Shown here: piece by piece, positions 33,210-41,095 of the stretch
Numbering within the stretch: position 1 is the stretch's first letter
Layout: each line of letters starts with the position of its first letter
Assembly: GCF_000772045.1 (NCBI RefSeq)
Contig: NZ_CP009754.1
Coordinates: forward strand, 7,750,001-7,814,000
DNA from: Streptomyces sp. CCM_MD2014
GTDB lineage: Bacteria > Actinomycetota > Actinomycetes > Streptomycetales > Streptomycetaceae
DNA: 64,000 nucleotides
Reading direction: 5' to 3'
The notes under the pieces: generated by a model
Database searches by the model: none
What the model was told of the DNA's origin: nothing
The model's input: the letters and a program-made list of their open reading frames with translations, nothing else
Position numbers and translations under genes: made by a program

Positions 33210-33695
33210 TCAGTCGCGTCCCGTGTGGAAGCGACGGTGCAGGGCGTGGATCTCCTCCGTGAGGTGCGGCACCGGCCCCTCCACGGTCACGCCGGGCGCC
33301 ACCTCCCGCACCGGGAGCGGAAGCACCGGAGCCGCCGGAACGCCCAACTCCGCCAGCCATACCCCCAGTTGCTCCGAAGAGGCGACGTACACGATGCGCC
33401 CCAGGCCCACCCACGCATGGGCGGCGGCGCACATCGGGCAGTGCTCGCCGGACGTGTACACCGTGGCCGCGGCCCGTTCCTCGGGGCTCAGCCGGGCGGC
33501 GGACCAGCGCGCGAGCTCGAACTCCGGGTGACGGGTGCGGTCGCCGGAGGCCACCCGGTTGCGGTCCTCGGCCAGTACCGTGCCGTCCCCGCCCACCAGT
33601 ACCGACCCGAACGGCTCGTCCCCGGCCTCCAGTGCCTCGGCCGCCAGTTCCACGCAACGGCGCAGGTGGGGCAGTTCGGCGTCCTTCACGACCAT
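33210..33695 (-). CDS. Nucleoside/cytosine-type deaminase (zinc-dependent CDA fold)
   Basis: 161 residues. Zinc and catalytic motifs: HPEFEL (HxE) and EHCPMCAAAHAWVG (PCxxC-type, Cys pair in CPMC), preceded by the helix LRRCVELAAEALEAGDEPFG. The arrangement resembles guanine deaminase and TadA-like proteins. Substrate not determinable; it is not the housekeeping tadA context. Ends three bases after the shared hairpin. Confidence 0.88.
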   Translation of the reverse strand: MVVKDAELPHLRRCVELAAEALEAGDEPFGSVLVGGDGTVLAEDRNRVASGDRTRHPEFELARWSAARLSPEERAAATVYTSGEHCPMCAAAHAWVGLGRIVYVASSEQLGVWLAELGVPAAPVLPLPVREVAPGVTVEGPVPHLTEEIHALHRRFHTGRD

Positions 33696-33760
33696 GGTGC
33701 GGTCCTCCTCGTCGCGTGATCGTTTTCCACCCAGCCTAGGTCTCCGCGCTCCGGCGTTTC

Positions 33761-33796
33761 TTGCTATCGCTATTCGCTCGAGTTAGAGTCTCTAAC
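33761..33796 (+). promoter_or_regulatory. Promoter with operator palindrome over the -10
   Basis: -35 TTGCTA (33761-33766), 17-bp spacer, -10 TAGAGT (33784-33789). The perfect palindrome GTTAGAG-T-CTCTAAC (33782-33796) covers the -10, so a repressor there would block initiation. It precedes the epimerase-like gene at 33837. Confidence 0.65.
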
Positions 33797-33836
33797 GAAA
33801 GAGAATGGCAATAGCCCGTCGAGGCAGAGGAGCGTC

Positions 33837-34796
33837 ATGTCCACCGCAATCCCGCAGTCGCAGGCCCCGCACACCGTCCTGGGCTCCGGCCCCGCCGGCA
33901 CCGCGCTCGCTCGTGAGCTGGTGCGCAGGGGGCACCCCGTCCGGCTGGTGGACCGCAGGGCCGCGGGCCCGGAGATCGAGGGCGTCCAGCGGATCGCCGC
34001 CGACGTGAGCACGGTCGACGGCGCCGTGGCCGCCGTCCGTGACGCCGCCGTCGTGTACCACTGCGTCAACGTCGCCTATCACCTCCAGGTCGAGGTGATG
34101 CCCCGGGTCCAGGAGGCCGTCCTGGCCGCCGCCGAGGCGAGCGGCGCCCGGCTGGTCGTGCTCGACACGCTCTATCCGTACGGCGAGACCGGGGGAGCGG
34201 TGATGACCGAGGAGAGTCCCTGGAAGGCGACCAGCAGGAAGGGCCGGATGCGCGCCGAGCTGGACGAGCGCTACCTCGCCGCCCACCGGTCCGGTCGGGT
34301 CCGCGTGGCTCTGGGGCGCAGCGCCGACTTCGTCGGGCCCGGCGTTCTCAACTCGTCGCTGGGGGCGGCCGTCTTCCCCGGAGCGCTCACCGGCGGGGAC
34401 GTCGTGGCCATGGGTGACATCGACCTGCCGCACAGCTACACCGCCATAGCGGACGTGGCGGCCGGCCTCGCCACCCTCGGCGAGCGTCCCGACGGCGACG
34501 GCCGCGTGTGGCACCTGCCGACCGCGCCCGCCGTCGGCACGCGCGAGATCCACGCGATGGTGGAGAAGCGGGTGGGTCGCCCGCTCAACGTCGTGGTGCT
34601 CGAACGGCCCCGTCCCTTCGGCCCGTTCGACGAGCGGATGATGGCCGAGTACGAGGAGATGTTCTACCAGCACACGGAGCCGCAGATCATGGACTCCAGC
34701 GCCTTCGAGCGGTTCTTCCGGGTCGCGCCGACGCCGCTCGTGGACACCGTGGACGCGACCGTCACCTGGTACGAGGCGTGGCTCCGCAGCCGGTAG
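33837..34796 (+). CDS. NAD(P)-dependent epimerase/dehydratase (extended SDR)
   Basis: 319 residues. The N-terminal nucleotide-binding motif VLGSGPAGTALARELVRRGH is a variant of GxxGxxG; an NmrA/epimerase-like body follows, with LVVLDTLYPYGETGGAVMTE containing the position of the SDR Tyr (YPYG), and SADFVGPGVLNS. The classic YxxxK is not clear, so activity may be altered. AGAGGAG lies upstream of ATG 33837. Likely controlled by a TetR- or MarR-type repressor through the palindrome upstream; no regulator gene adjoins it. Confidence 0.85.
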   Translation: MSTAIPQSQAPHTVLGSGPAGTALARELVRRGHPVRLVDRRAAGPEIEGVQRIAADVSTVDGAVAAVRDAAVVYHCVNVAYHLQVEVMPRVQEAVLAAAEASGARLVVLDTLYPYGETGGAVMTEESPWKATSRKGRMRAELDERYLAAHRSGRVRVALGRSADFVGPGVLNSSLGAAVFPGALTGGDVVAMGDIDLPHSYTAIADVAAGLATLGERPDGDGRVWHLPTAPAVGTREIHAMVEKRVGRPLNVVVLERPRPFGPFDERMMAEYEEMFYQHTEPQIMDSSAFERFFRVAPTPLVDTVDATVTWYEAWLRSR

Positions 34797-34799
34797 GCG

Positions 34800-35081
34800 T
34801 CAGGCCCGTCCGCGACGGCCCTGGCGGGGCCGGGACCGGTCCAGCGCGGCCACGCCGACCGCGGCCAGGCCGATCTGGATGAGCCACTCGACCCAGTCGA
34901 CGCCGTCGGTGTCGGCCACGTCGAGGGCCGACGCGATCCACGATCCGATGAACGCGGCGACGACGCCGACGAGAATCGTCCACAGCACACCGATGCGCTG
35001 CCGCCCCGGAACGACGAGCCGGCCCAGTACGCCGATGACGACACCGATGACGATGGCGCTGATTATGCCGTCGATCTCCAT
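34800..35081 (-). CDS. GlsB/YeaQ/YmgE family membrane protein
   Basis: 93 residues, three membrane helices: GIISAIVIGVVIGVLGRLVV, GVLWTILVGVVAAFIGSWIA and a third (WLIQIGLAAVGVAAL). The GxxxGxLxRxxxPGRQ-like motif and the spacing identify the transglycosylase-associated family, small general-stress membrane proteins of unknown mechanism. ATG 35081 has AAGGGG five bases before it; GTG 35087 would overlap that site. Converges with the epimerase gene, three bases between stops. Confidence 0.88.
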   Translation of the reverse strand: MEIDGIISAIVIGVVIGVLGRLVVPGRQRIGVLWTILVGVVAAFIGSWIASALDVADTDGVDWVEWLIQIGLAAVGVAALDRSRPRQGRRGRA

Positions 35082-35160
35082 CTCCACCCCTTCGGTTCAA
35101 GGCCCCGCACCGGTGCGTCTGCCCGCTGCGAGCGGATGCAGTCCGCCGTCGGCCGGACGC

Positions 35161-35199
35161 GCGAGGGCCGGACGGAAGGCGCGAGGGCCGGACGGAAGG
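35161..35199. repeat. 20-bp tandem duplication in intergenic DNA
   Basis: GCGAGGGCCGGACGGAAGGC (35161-35180) is repeated at 35181-35199 with only the final base missing, upstream of the GlsB-like gene and downstream of the SPW gene terminator. Confidence 0.7.
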
Positions 35200-35240
35200 G
35201 GGCGCGGGGAGCCGGAGGGGTGATTGCCGAGGCAAGGGCG

Positions 35241-35274
35241 ACGGGCCGGTCCGCCTGTGGCGGGACCGGCCCGT
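35241..35274 (-). terminator. Perfect 12-bp hairpin downstream of the SPW gene
   Basis: ACGGGCCGGTCC (35241-35252) and GGACCGGCCCGT (35263-35274), 10-nt loop, 21 bases beyond the SPW stop codon. Confidence 0.75.
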
Positions 35275-35294
35275 GCCGTCTCCTTCCGGTGCGT

Positions 35295-35738
35295 CTAGTG
35301 CCTGTGGGGGGCGCTCCGCGCCGCCGTACCGGCGCAGACCATGCCCAGGATCACGGCCAGTGCGCCGATGACCACGTTGTTCCAGATGACGCCGGCGTCC
35401 GGGTGCGAGCCGACGATCCATGGCGAGATGATCATCCATACGCCGATCGCGCACATGGCCCAGCTGAGGCCGTACATGCGCTCCGGGGCGCGGGTGAATC
35501 CGAGCGCCAGCAGACCAAGGGCGATGCCCACGATCAGGTTGTGGGCCACGAGTGGCGGCTGGCTGGTGGTGAAGTGGAGTATCCACGGGGACACGGCACA
35601 GTAGAGGCCGAGCAGGAACACCGGCCCGTCCACGAGTGCCACGTCACGACCACCGAGCATGCGCGCGTAGCGCGCTTGCATCTCCGGGGCATCCGGGTGG
35701 CTGGTGATGTCACCTCGGGGGTGCGAGACGTTGGCCAT
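35295..35738 (-). CDS. SPW repeat integral membrane protein
   Basis: 147 residues with two SPW repeats, each of two helices: first AVSPWILHF, second IISPWIVGSHPDAGVIWNNV. A soluble N-terminus of about 35 residues (MANVSHPRGDITSHPD...) precedes. SPW proteins are uncharacterised four-helix membrane proteins. The strong ribosome site AAAGGAG lies ten bases upstream of ATG 35738. Confidence 0.88.
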   Translation of the reverse strand: MANVSHPRGDITSHPDAPEMQARYARMLGGRDVALVDGPVFLLGLYCAVSPWILHFTTSQPPLVAHNLIVGIALGLLALGFTRAPERMYGLSWAMCAIGVWMIISPWIVGSHPDAGVIWNNVVIGALAVILGMVCAGTAARSAPHRH

Positions 35739-35951
35739 AAGTCGTCTCCTTTGAATTGCAGGGCCATCCGCTTCTGGTGCGGTGTGCGGTAGCGCCGCAT
35801 AAGTCCATTGTGCTCTTATTCCATCCTTATGTGTAGTGCTGGAGGCCCGGCCGGTTCGCTTTGTCACGCCCCTGTGAAATCCGGGACCGGCAGCCGAGAC
35901 GGGTCCGGTTCTCCTTGACCCCTCTCGGCCGCGGCTGCCACGATCGTCGGC

Positions 35952-36035
35952 ATGACAACGCGACCGGACCTCACGCGGCGACGCCACGTCGACCTCGCGC
36001 GCGTCTCCAGCGCCTCCTGTCGCACCGCGGCCTGA
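35952..36035 (+). CDS. Putative Cys-containing leader peptide (attenuator uORF)
   Basis: 27 codons, ATG 35952 to TGA 36033-36035. The peptide contains RRRHVDLARVSSASCRTAA, the conserved form (RxHVDLxRVSSAxCR) of the small leader peptides that NCBI labels putative leader peptide and which precede actinobacterial sulfur genes. It lies 209 bases upstream of the FMN reductase gene. From the family I infer attenuation in response to cysteine, with ribosomes sensing the single TGT codon. The downstream leader is GC-rich and can form several hairpins, but I cannot pick the antiterminator by eye. Confidence 0.72.
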   Translation: MTTRPDLTRRRHVDLARVSSASCRTAA

Positions 36036-36244
36036 TCCCGCCGATCCGCCGCCTCGGCAACCCCCGGCCGCACCGCCCCGGCACCGCTCCGCCGGCAGCT
36101 TTCCGCACCGCCTGAACCCGCCCGCGCCGCGAGCCGGTCGGGCCCGGTGCTTCCCCTGTCCCAGGCGAACCACGCCCGCCCGCTCCTCCCGCAGGAGGCT
36201 CAGCCGGGCATTCCGTCGCGCCCGCATTCCCGAAAAGAGGACCC

Positions 36245-36823
36245 ATGGCCACCGTCCTGTCCGTCTCCGGCAGTCCGTCCGCCTCCTCCCGCACCAACCG
36301 GCTGCTGCGCCACCTCGACGACCGGCTGACCGCGCAGGGCCACGAGGTGATTCCCCTCGACGTCCGCACCGTCCCCGCCCGGGCCCTGCTCGGCGCCGAC
36401 TTCCGGCATCCCGCGATCAGCGAGGCCGCCGAGCTGTTCGCCCGCGCCGACGGCGTCGTCGTCGGCACGCCCGTCTACAAGGCCTCGTACTCCGGCGTCC
36501 TGAAGGCCCTGCTCGACCTTCTCCCGCAGTACGCCCTCACCGGCAAGACGGTGCTGCCGCTCGCCACCGGTGGTTCCACCGCCCACGTCCTGGCGATCGA
36601 CTACGCGCTGCGCCCCGTGCTGAACTCGATGGGCCCGGCGCACGTCGTCCAGGGCTGGTTCACCCTGGACCGGGACATCACGGCCCACGAGGACGGTACG
36701 GTCACCGTCGCCCCGGGCGCCGCGGAGGCGCTCCACCACGTGGTCGACCAGTTCTCGGCGGCCCTGGCCACCCGCCCGGCCGTCCCCGCGCCGGCGCCCT
36801 CTGTGCTCGCCGCGGCGGGCTGA
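36245..36823 (+). CDS. NADPH-dependent FMN reductase (SsuE/MsuE-like)
   Basis: 192 residues, flavodoxin-like fold. Start VLSVSGSPSASSRTNRLLRH is the phosphate-binding loop; GVVVGTPVYKASYSGVLKAL and LPLATGGSTAHVLAIDYALR are typical of SsuE, which supplies FMNH2 to sulfonate monooxygenases. AAAAGAGG precedes ATG 36245. No ssuD or transporter follows, but the Cys leader peptide upstream supports a role in sulfur scavenging. The C-terminal about 20 residues are Ala/Pro rich. Confidence 0.9.
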   Translation: MATVLSVSGSPSASSRTNRLLRHLDDRLTAQGHEVIPLDVRTVPARALLGADFRHPAISEAAELFARADGVVVGTPVYKASYSGVLKALLDLLPQYALTGKTVLPLATGGSTAHVLAIDYALRPVLNSMGPAHVVQGWFTLDRDITAHEDGTVTVAPGAAEALHHVVDQFSAALATRPAVPAPAPSVLAAAG

Positions 36824-36868
36824 GCAGCGCGCAGGTCGGCCAACCCGGCGGGCAGGCAGCCGAGTTGG

Positions 36869-36901
36869 ACTGGTCTACACCCTTGACTGGTACAGACCAA
36901 C
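36869..36901. promoter_or_regulatory. Two DasR-like boxes upstream of the chitinase gene
   Basis: ACTGGTCTACACC (from 36869) and ACTGGTACAGACCA (from 36886) match the DasR consensus ACTGGTCTAGACCACT at 13 and 12 of 16 positions. TGGT starts are 17 bases apart. They sit about 140-170 bases upstream of the chitinase GTG and resemble the direct repeats of Streptomyces chitinase promoters. Confidence 0.7.
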
Positions 36902-37039
36902 GCGGTTGAGTGTGCCTCCACACCCCCCTCCACGGCCGCCCCCACGCCGTGGCCGGCCCGGCCGGCACGTGCGCACCAGGTTCCGCTCCGCCCTGTCCCG
37001 GTACGGGAGCGGCCGTGCTCCGAAGAAGGAGACGAACCT

Positions 37040-37933
37040 GTGTCGAGGCGCCGTATATCCGCCGTGGTGACCGCGCTCGCGCTCGCGGGCGCCGTGCCGT
37101 TGCTCATGCCCGCCGACGAGGCGTCGGCCGCCGCGTGTTCGAGCTACCCTGCCTGGTCGGCCGACGCGAACTACAACGCGGGCGACGTCGTCCGCTACAC
37201 CGACGGCAAGGCCTACATCGCCGAGCACGCAAACCCGGGCTACGACCCGCTCATCAGCACCTGGTACTGGGACCCGTACGCCTGTGACGGCGGCGGTTCG
37301 CAGACGCCGGTCGGCGACTTCGTCGTCAGCGAGGCCCAGTTCAACCAGATGTTCCCGAACCGGAACTCCTTCTACACCTACAGCGGCCTCACCGCCGCGC
37401 TGAGCGCCTACCCCGGCTTCGCCAACACCGGCAGCGACACCACCAAGAAGCAGGAGGCCGCGGCCTTCCTCGCCAACGTCAGCCACGAGACCGGCGGACT
37501 CGTGCACATCGTCGAGCAGAACACCGCCAACTACCCCCACTACTGCGACTGGAACCAGCCCTACGGCTGCCCGGCCGGCCAGGCCGCCTACTACGGGCGC
37601 GGTCCGATCCAGCTCAGCTGGAACTTCAACTACAAGGCCGCGGGCGACGCCCTCGGCATCGACCTGCTGGGCAACCCCTGGCTGGTGCAGAACGACGCGG
37701 CCGTGGCCTGGAAGACCGGCCTGTGGTACTGGAACACCCAGTCCGGACCCGGCACCATGACCCCGCACAACGCGATGGTCAACGGCGCGGGCTTCGGCCA
37801 GACCATCCGCTCCATCAACGGCTCGCTGGAGTGCGACGGCAAGAACCCCGCCCAGGTCCAGAGCCGGGTCACCAAGTACCAGCAGTTCAGCCAGATCCTC
37901 GGCGTCTCCCCGGGCGGGAACCTGTACTGCTGA
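37040..37933 (+). CDS. chiF: Secreted GH19 chitinase with chitin-binding module
   Basis: 297 residues from GTG 37040, with AAGGAG upstream. Signal peptide (VVTALALAGAVPLLMPADEA) cleaved near SAAA; a CBM5/12-type module (about 33-78: YPAWSADANYNAGDVVRYTD, WYWDPY); a short Gly/Ser link; then the GH19 catalytic domain (about 90-297). Catalytic Glu residues are expected in NVSHETGGLVH and EQNTANYP; YYGRGPIQLSWNFNYK is the family signature. It hydrolyses chitin with inversion. The dre-like boxes upstream imply induction by N-acetylglucosamine through DasR. Symbol by analogy with SCO7263. Confidence 0.93.
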   Translation: MSRRRISAVVTALALAGAVPLLMPADEASAAACSSYPAWSADANYNAGDVVRYTDGKAYIAEHANPGYDPLISTWYWDPYACDGGGSQTPVGDFVVSEAQFNQMFPNRNSFYTYSGLTAALSAYPGFANTGSDTTKKQEAAAFLANVSHETGGLVHIVEQNTANYPHYCDWNQPYGCPAGQAAYYGRGPIQLSWNFNYKAAGDALGIDLLGNPWLVQNDAAVAWKTGLWYWNTQSGPGTMTPHNAMVNGAGFGQTIRSINGSLECDGKNPAQVQSRVTKYQQFSQILGVSPGGNLYC

Positions 37934-37961
37934 CTCACCACGGGTGTGCGACACTCCGCCG

Positions 37962-38861
37962 ATGACCTCGGAAACGATCACCGCGGAGTCCGCGGGCACC
38001 TTCCGCCTCGGTGACCTGCCCGTCCGCCGCATCGGCTTCGGCGCGATGCGGCTGACGGGCAGCGCCGCCTTCCACCTCGGCACCCCGAGCGACCGCGAGC
38101 GCTCCCTCGCCGTCCTGCGCCGGGCGGTCGAACTCGGCGTCAACCACATCGACACCGCCGCCTTCTACTTCTCCTCCCTGCGGTCCGCCAACGAACTGAT
38201 CAACACCGCGCTCGCCCCCTACGCCGACGACCTGGTCGTCGCCGCCAAGGTCGGCCCGTACCGCGACTGGTCGGGGGAGTGGGGCACCTCCGCCCGCCCC
38301 GAGGACCTGCGCGCCCACGTCGAGGAGAACCTGCGCCAGCTCGGCCGCGACCACCTCGACGTCGTCTACCTTCGCCGCATGCGGCAGGAGTCGATCGCCG
38401 AGCACTTCGGCGCCCTGGCCGAGCTGCGCGAGGCCGGTATGATCCGCCACCTCGGCCTCTCCGACGTGGAGCCCCGGCACCTCGCCGAGGCGCAGGCCGT
38501 CGCGCCGGTGGTGAGTGTCCAGAACCGGTACGGACTGGGCTTCCACGACCCCGGCACCGACGAGCTGCTCGCCCTCTGCCGCGAGCAGGGCATCGCCTTC
38601 GTCCCCTTCTACGCCATCGCGGGCGAGGCCGGCCCGCGGGGCGCGGGCACGGCGCACGAGGAGGAGGTCCGCGCGGTCGCCGACGCCCACGGCGCGACCC
38701 CCGCCCAGGTGAGGATCGCCTGGACCCTGCACCAGGGCCCCCACGTCCTCGCCATCCCCGGCACCGGCAACCCCGAGCACCTCGCCGAGAACGTCGCCGC
38801 GGGCGCCCTCCGCCTCACCGGCGAGGAACTGGCGCGACTCGACGGCGCCCGCACGGGGTGA
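37962..38861 (+). CDS. Aldo/keto reductase
   Basis: 299 residues, TIM barrel. Catalytic tetrad region: NHIDTAAFYF (Asp, Tyr), VVAAKVGPY (Lys), and DVVYLRRM, where the usual His is replaced by Arg. Cofactor site near VLAIPGTGNPEHLAEN at the C-terminus. Start ATG 37962 with GACACT six bases upstream, suggesting leaderless initiation; the in-frame GTG at 37944 has no ribosome site. It starts 28 bases after the chitinase stop, but with its own likely promoter. Confidence 0.9.
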   Translation: MTSETITAESAGTFRLGDLPVRRIGFGAMRLTGSAAFHLGTPSDRERSLAVLRRAVELGVNHIDTAAFYFSSLRSANELINTALAPYADDLVVAAKVGPYRDWSGEWGTSARPEDLRAHVEENLRQLGRDHLDVVYLRRMRQESIAEHFGALAELREAGMIRHLGLSDVEPRHLAEAQAVAPVVSVQNRYGLGFHDPGTDELLALCREQGIAFVPFYAIAGEAGPRGAGTAHEEEVRAVADAHGATPAQVRIAWTLHQGPHVLAIPGTGNPEHLAENVAAGALRLTGEELARLDGARTG

Positions 38862-38900
38862 CCCGCACCGCCGCGGCGCCGAGCTTCGCAGCCGGGAGCT

Positions 38901-38940
38901 GATGGGATCTGAAGGGATCTGAAGGGATCTGAAGGGATCT
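38901..38940 (+). repeat. Four tandem 10-bp repeats (GAAGGGATCT)
   Basis: One GATGGGATCT followed by three GAAGGGATCT units in register with the helical turn, between the aldo/keto reductase stop and the VOC gene promoter. Confidence 0.9.
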
Positions 38941-38960
38941 GGCGCATGTGGTGCCGGGAC

Positions 38961-38988
38961 TTGGCGTCCGGGGAGTTTTACGTATAAC
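38961..38988 (+). promoter_or_regulatory. Vegetative-type promoter of the VOC gene
   Basis: -35 TTGGCG (38961-38966), 16-bp spacer, -10 TATAAC (38983-38988), 34 bases before the ATG. The tandem repeats end 20 bases upstream of the -35. Confidence 0.55.
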
Positions 38989-39022
38989 CTCTCCCGTCAA
39001 TCGCCCGTCCCGGAAGGTGCCG

Positions 39023-39418
39023 ATGAGTCGCATCGCCCTGGTCGCCCTCGTCGTCGACGACTACGACGAGGCGATCCGCTACTACACCGAGGCCCTCGGT
39101 TTCCGCCTCGCCGAGGACACGCCCCGGCCCGACGGCTCCCGCTGGGTCGTCGTCGAGCCCGGCGTCCCGGGCGCGGGCACCGGCCTGCTGCTGGCCCGCG
39201 CCAAGGGGGAGGACCAGCGTGCCCGCATCGGCGACCAGACGGGCGGGCGCGTCGGGTTCTTCCTGCACACCGACGACTTCGCCCGTGACCACGCCCGCAT
39301 GACCGCGGCCGGTGTGACCTTCCTGGAGGAACCCCGCCGCGAGTCCTACGGCTCGGTCGCCGTCTTCCAGGACCTGTACGGCAACCGCTGGGACCTGCTC
39401 CAGCCCGCCGCCCCCTGA
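39023..39418 (+). CDS. VOC family protein (glyoxalase-like)
   Basis: 131 residues, one complete VOC domain: ALVVDDYDEAIRYYTEALGF, RWVVVEPGVPGAG, GFFLHTDDFARDHARMTAAG, ending VAVFQDLYGNRWDLLQP. Metal ligands of the VOC fold are partly conserved (terminal Glu position reads Asp in RWDLLQP). Substrate unknown. Start ATG 39023 with GGAAGG upstream and a promoter at 38961-38988. Confidence 0.88.
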   Translation: MSRIALVALVVDDYDEAIRYYTEALGFRLAEDTPRPDGSRWVVVEPGVPGAGTGLLLARAKGEDQRARIGDQTGGRVGFFLHTDDFARDHARMTAAGVTFLEEPRRESYGSVAVFQDLYGNRWDLLQPAAP

Positions 39419-39478
39419 CCGTCCCCGCCCGAACCAGTCCCCGCCTTCACGCACAGAACCGCCGAGGAACCACCGCAC

Positions 39479-40558
39479 ATGTCATCTACGCGCATAGACG
39501 CCGAGACCCTCCGCCGCCTCCCCAAGGCGGTCCTCCACGACCACCTCGACGGCGGTCTGCGTCCCGCCACCGTCGTCGAGCTGGCGGAGAGCGTCGGCCA
39601 CACCCTGCCCACCACCGACCCCGACGAGCTGGCCGCCTGGTACTACGAGGCCGCCAACTCCGGTGACCTGGTGCGCTACATCGCCACCTTCGAGCACACC
39701 CTCGCCGTGATGCAGAATCGCGAGGGCCTGCTGCGCACCGCCGAGGAGTACGTCCTCGACCTCGCCGCCGACGGCGTCGTTTACGGCGAGGTCCGCTACG
39801 CCCCCGAGCTGAACACCAGGGGCGGGCTGTCGATGGCGGAGGTCGTGGAGACCGTCCAGGAAGGGCTCGCCACCGGCATGGCCAAGGCGGCCGCCGCCGG
39901 GACGCCCGTCCGGGTCGGCACCCTGCTCTGCGGCATGCGCATGTTCGACCGGGTCCGGGAGGCCGCCGACCTCGCCGTCGCCTTCCGGGACGCCGGTGTC
40001 GTCGGCTTCGACATCGCCGGCGCCGAGGACGGCTTCCCGCCCGCCGACCACCTCGACGCCTTCGAGCACCTGCGCCGCGAGAACGTGCCCTTCACCATCC
40101 ACGCCGGTGAGGCGCACGGGCTGCCCAGCATCCACCAGGCCCTCCAGGTGTGCGGCGCCCAGCGCATCGGCCACGGCGTGCGCATCACCGACGACATCCC
40201 CGACCCGGCGGCCGGCAAGCTCGGCCGGCTCGCCGCCTGGGTGCGCGACCGCCGGATCGCCCTGGAGATGTGCCCGACCTCCAACCTCCAGACCGGTGCC
40301 GCGACCTCGATCGCCGAGCACCCGATCACCGTGCTGAAGGACCTCGGCTTCCGCGTCACCCTCAACACCGACAACCGCCTGGTCTCGGGGACGACGATGA
40401 CGCGGGAGATGTCCCTGCTGGTCGAGCAGGCCGGCTGGAGCGTCGAGGACCTGCGCACGGTGACCGTGAACGCGCTCAAGAGCGCCTTCGTCCCGTTCGA
40501 CGAGCGCAAGGCCCTCATCGAGGACGTGGTCCTCCCGGGTTACGCGTCCGCGCTCTGA
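39479..40558 (+). CDS. add: Adenosine deaminase
   Basis: 359 residues, the usual length. Zinc and catalytic motifs: LHDHLDGGLRP (HxH), FTIHAGEAHG (His, Glu), RIGHGVRI (His), and LNTDNRLVSGT (Asp zinc ligand; the second Asp of NTDD is Asn, as I recall for actinobacterial enzymes). It hydrolyses adenosine to inosine in purine salvage. It begins 60 bases after the VOC gene. Its 3' end overlaps the convergent DinB-like gene by 19 bases. Confidence 0.95.
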   Translation: MSSTRIDAETLRRLPKAVLHDHLDGGLRPATVVELAESVGHTLPTTDPDELAAWYYEAANSGDLVRYIATFEHTLAVMQNREGLLRTAEEYVLDLAADGVVYGEVRYAPELNTRGGLSMAEVVETVQEGLATGMAKAAAAGTPVRVGTLLCGMRMFDRVREAADLAVAFRDAGVVGFDIAGAEDGFPPADHLDAFEHLRRENVPFTIHAGEAHGLPSIHQALQVCGAQRIGHGVRITDDIPDPAAGKLGRLAAWVRDRRIALEMCPTSNLQTGAATSIAEHPITVLKDLGFRVTLNTDNRLVSGTTMTREMSLLVEQAGWSVEDLRTVTVNALKSAFVPFDERKALIEDVVLPGYASAL

Positions 40559-41055
40559 ACGAGCCCGCGCGCATAGGCGGCCTGTCCGACGTGCTGGAGG
40601 TCGTCGGACAGGACGCTGACCAGCCGCACCGCCAGGGTGACCGGCGGATCCCACCTGTCGTCGACGACCCGTTCCAGGTCCTTCGCGGTCAGGGAGCGCA
40701 GGGCCGTGAGCGTCTGCTCGTGCACGGCGTCGTAGTAGCCGGTCAGCAGGTCCCCGGAGTCGACCCGGACCTTCCCGACCTCGGCGGAGCTGTGACCGTA
40801 CCCGGTGTCCCGGCGGGGCAGGCCCAGGCCGAAGCGTTTCTCCCACCCCCCGGTGAGCCAGACCTGGTCGAGCCCGAAGGCGTCGGCGACGTGGTCGTCC
40901 TGGACGCGGGTGAGATGCCAGACCAGCCAGGCGACCGAGTTGGCACCGGCGGCGGGGCGGGCGTTCAGGCCGTCGGGTTCCAGACCCTCGACGGCGGCGT
41001 GGACTTCTTCCTGGATACGGCCGTAGCCCTCGATGAGGATGTCCTTCGCATGCAT
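40540..41055 (-). CDS. DinB/DUF664 family protein
   Basis: 171 residues. Four-helix DinB/mycothiol-dependent transferase fold: NSVAWLVWHLTRVQDDHVAD contains the first metal His residues, and the C-terminal LVSVLSDDLQHVGQAAYARG gives the third (QHVGQ). Members include maleylpyruvate isomerase-like and mycothiol S-transferase enzymes; substrate unknown. Start ATG 41055. Overlaps the 3' end of add on the opposite strand. Confidence 0.87.
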   Translation of the reverse strand: MHAKDILIEGYGRIQEEVHAAVEGLEPDGLNARPAAGANSVAWLVWHLTRVQDDHVADAFGLDQVWLTGGWEKRFGLGLPRRDTGYGHSSAEVGKVRVDSGDLLTGYYDAVHEQTLTALRSLTAKDLERVVDDRWDPPVTLAVRLVSVLSDDLQHVGQAAYARGLVQSADA

Positions 41056-41095
41056 ACGTCCACCATGGCGCAGCCGGCCCGTCCGCGCGCCCCGT

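Noticed and set aside
40369..40383. Adenosine deaminase with a lost active-site Asp (NTDN instead of NTDD)
   Set aside because: As far as I recall NTDNR is usual for actinobacterial enzymes, and the zinc-ligand Asp and all His are kept.
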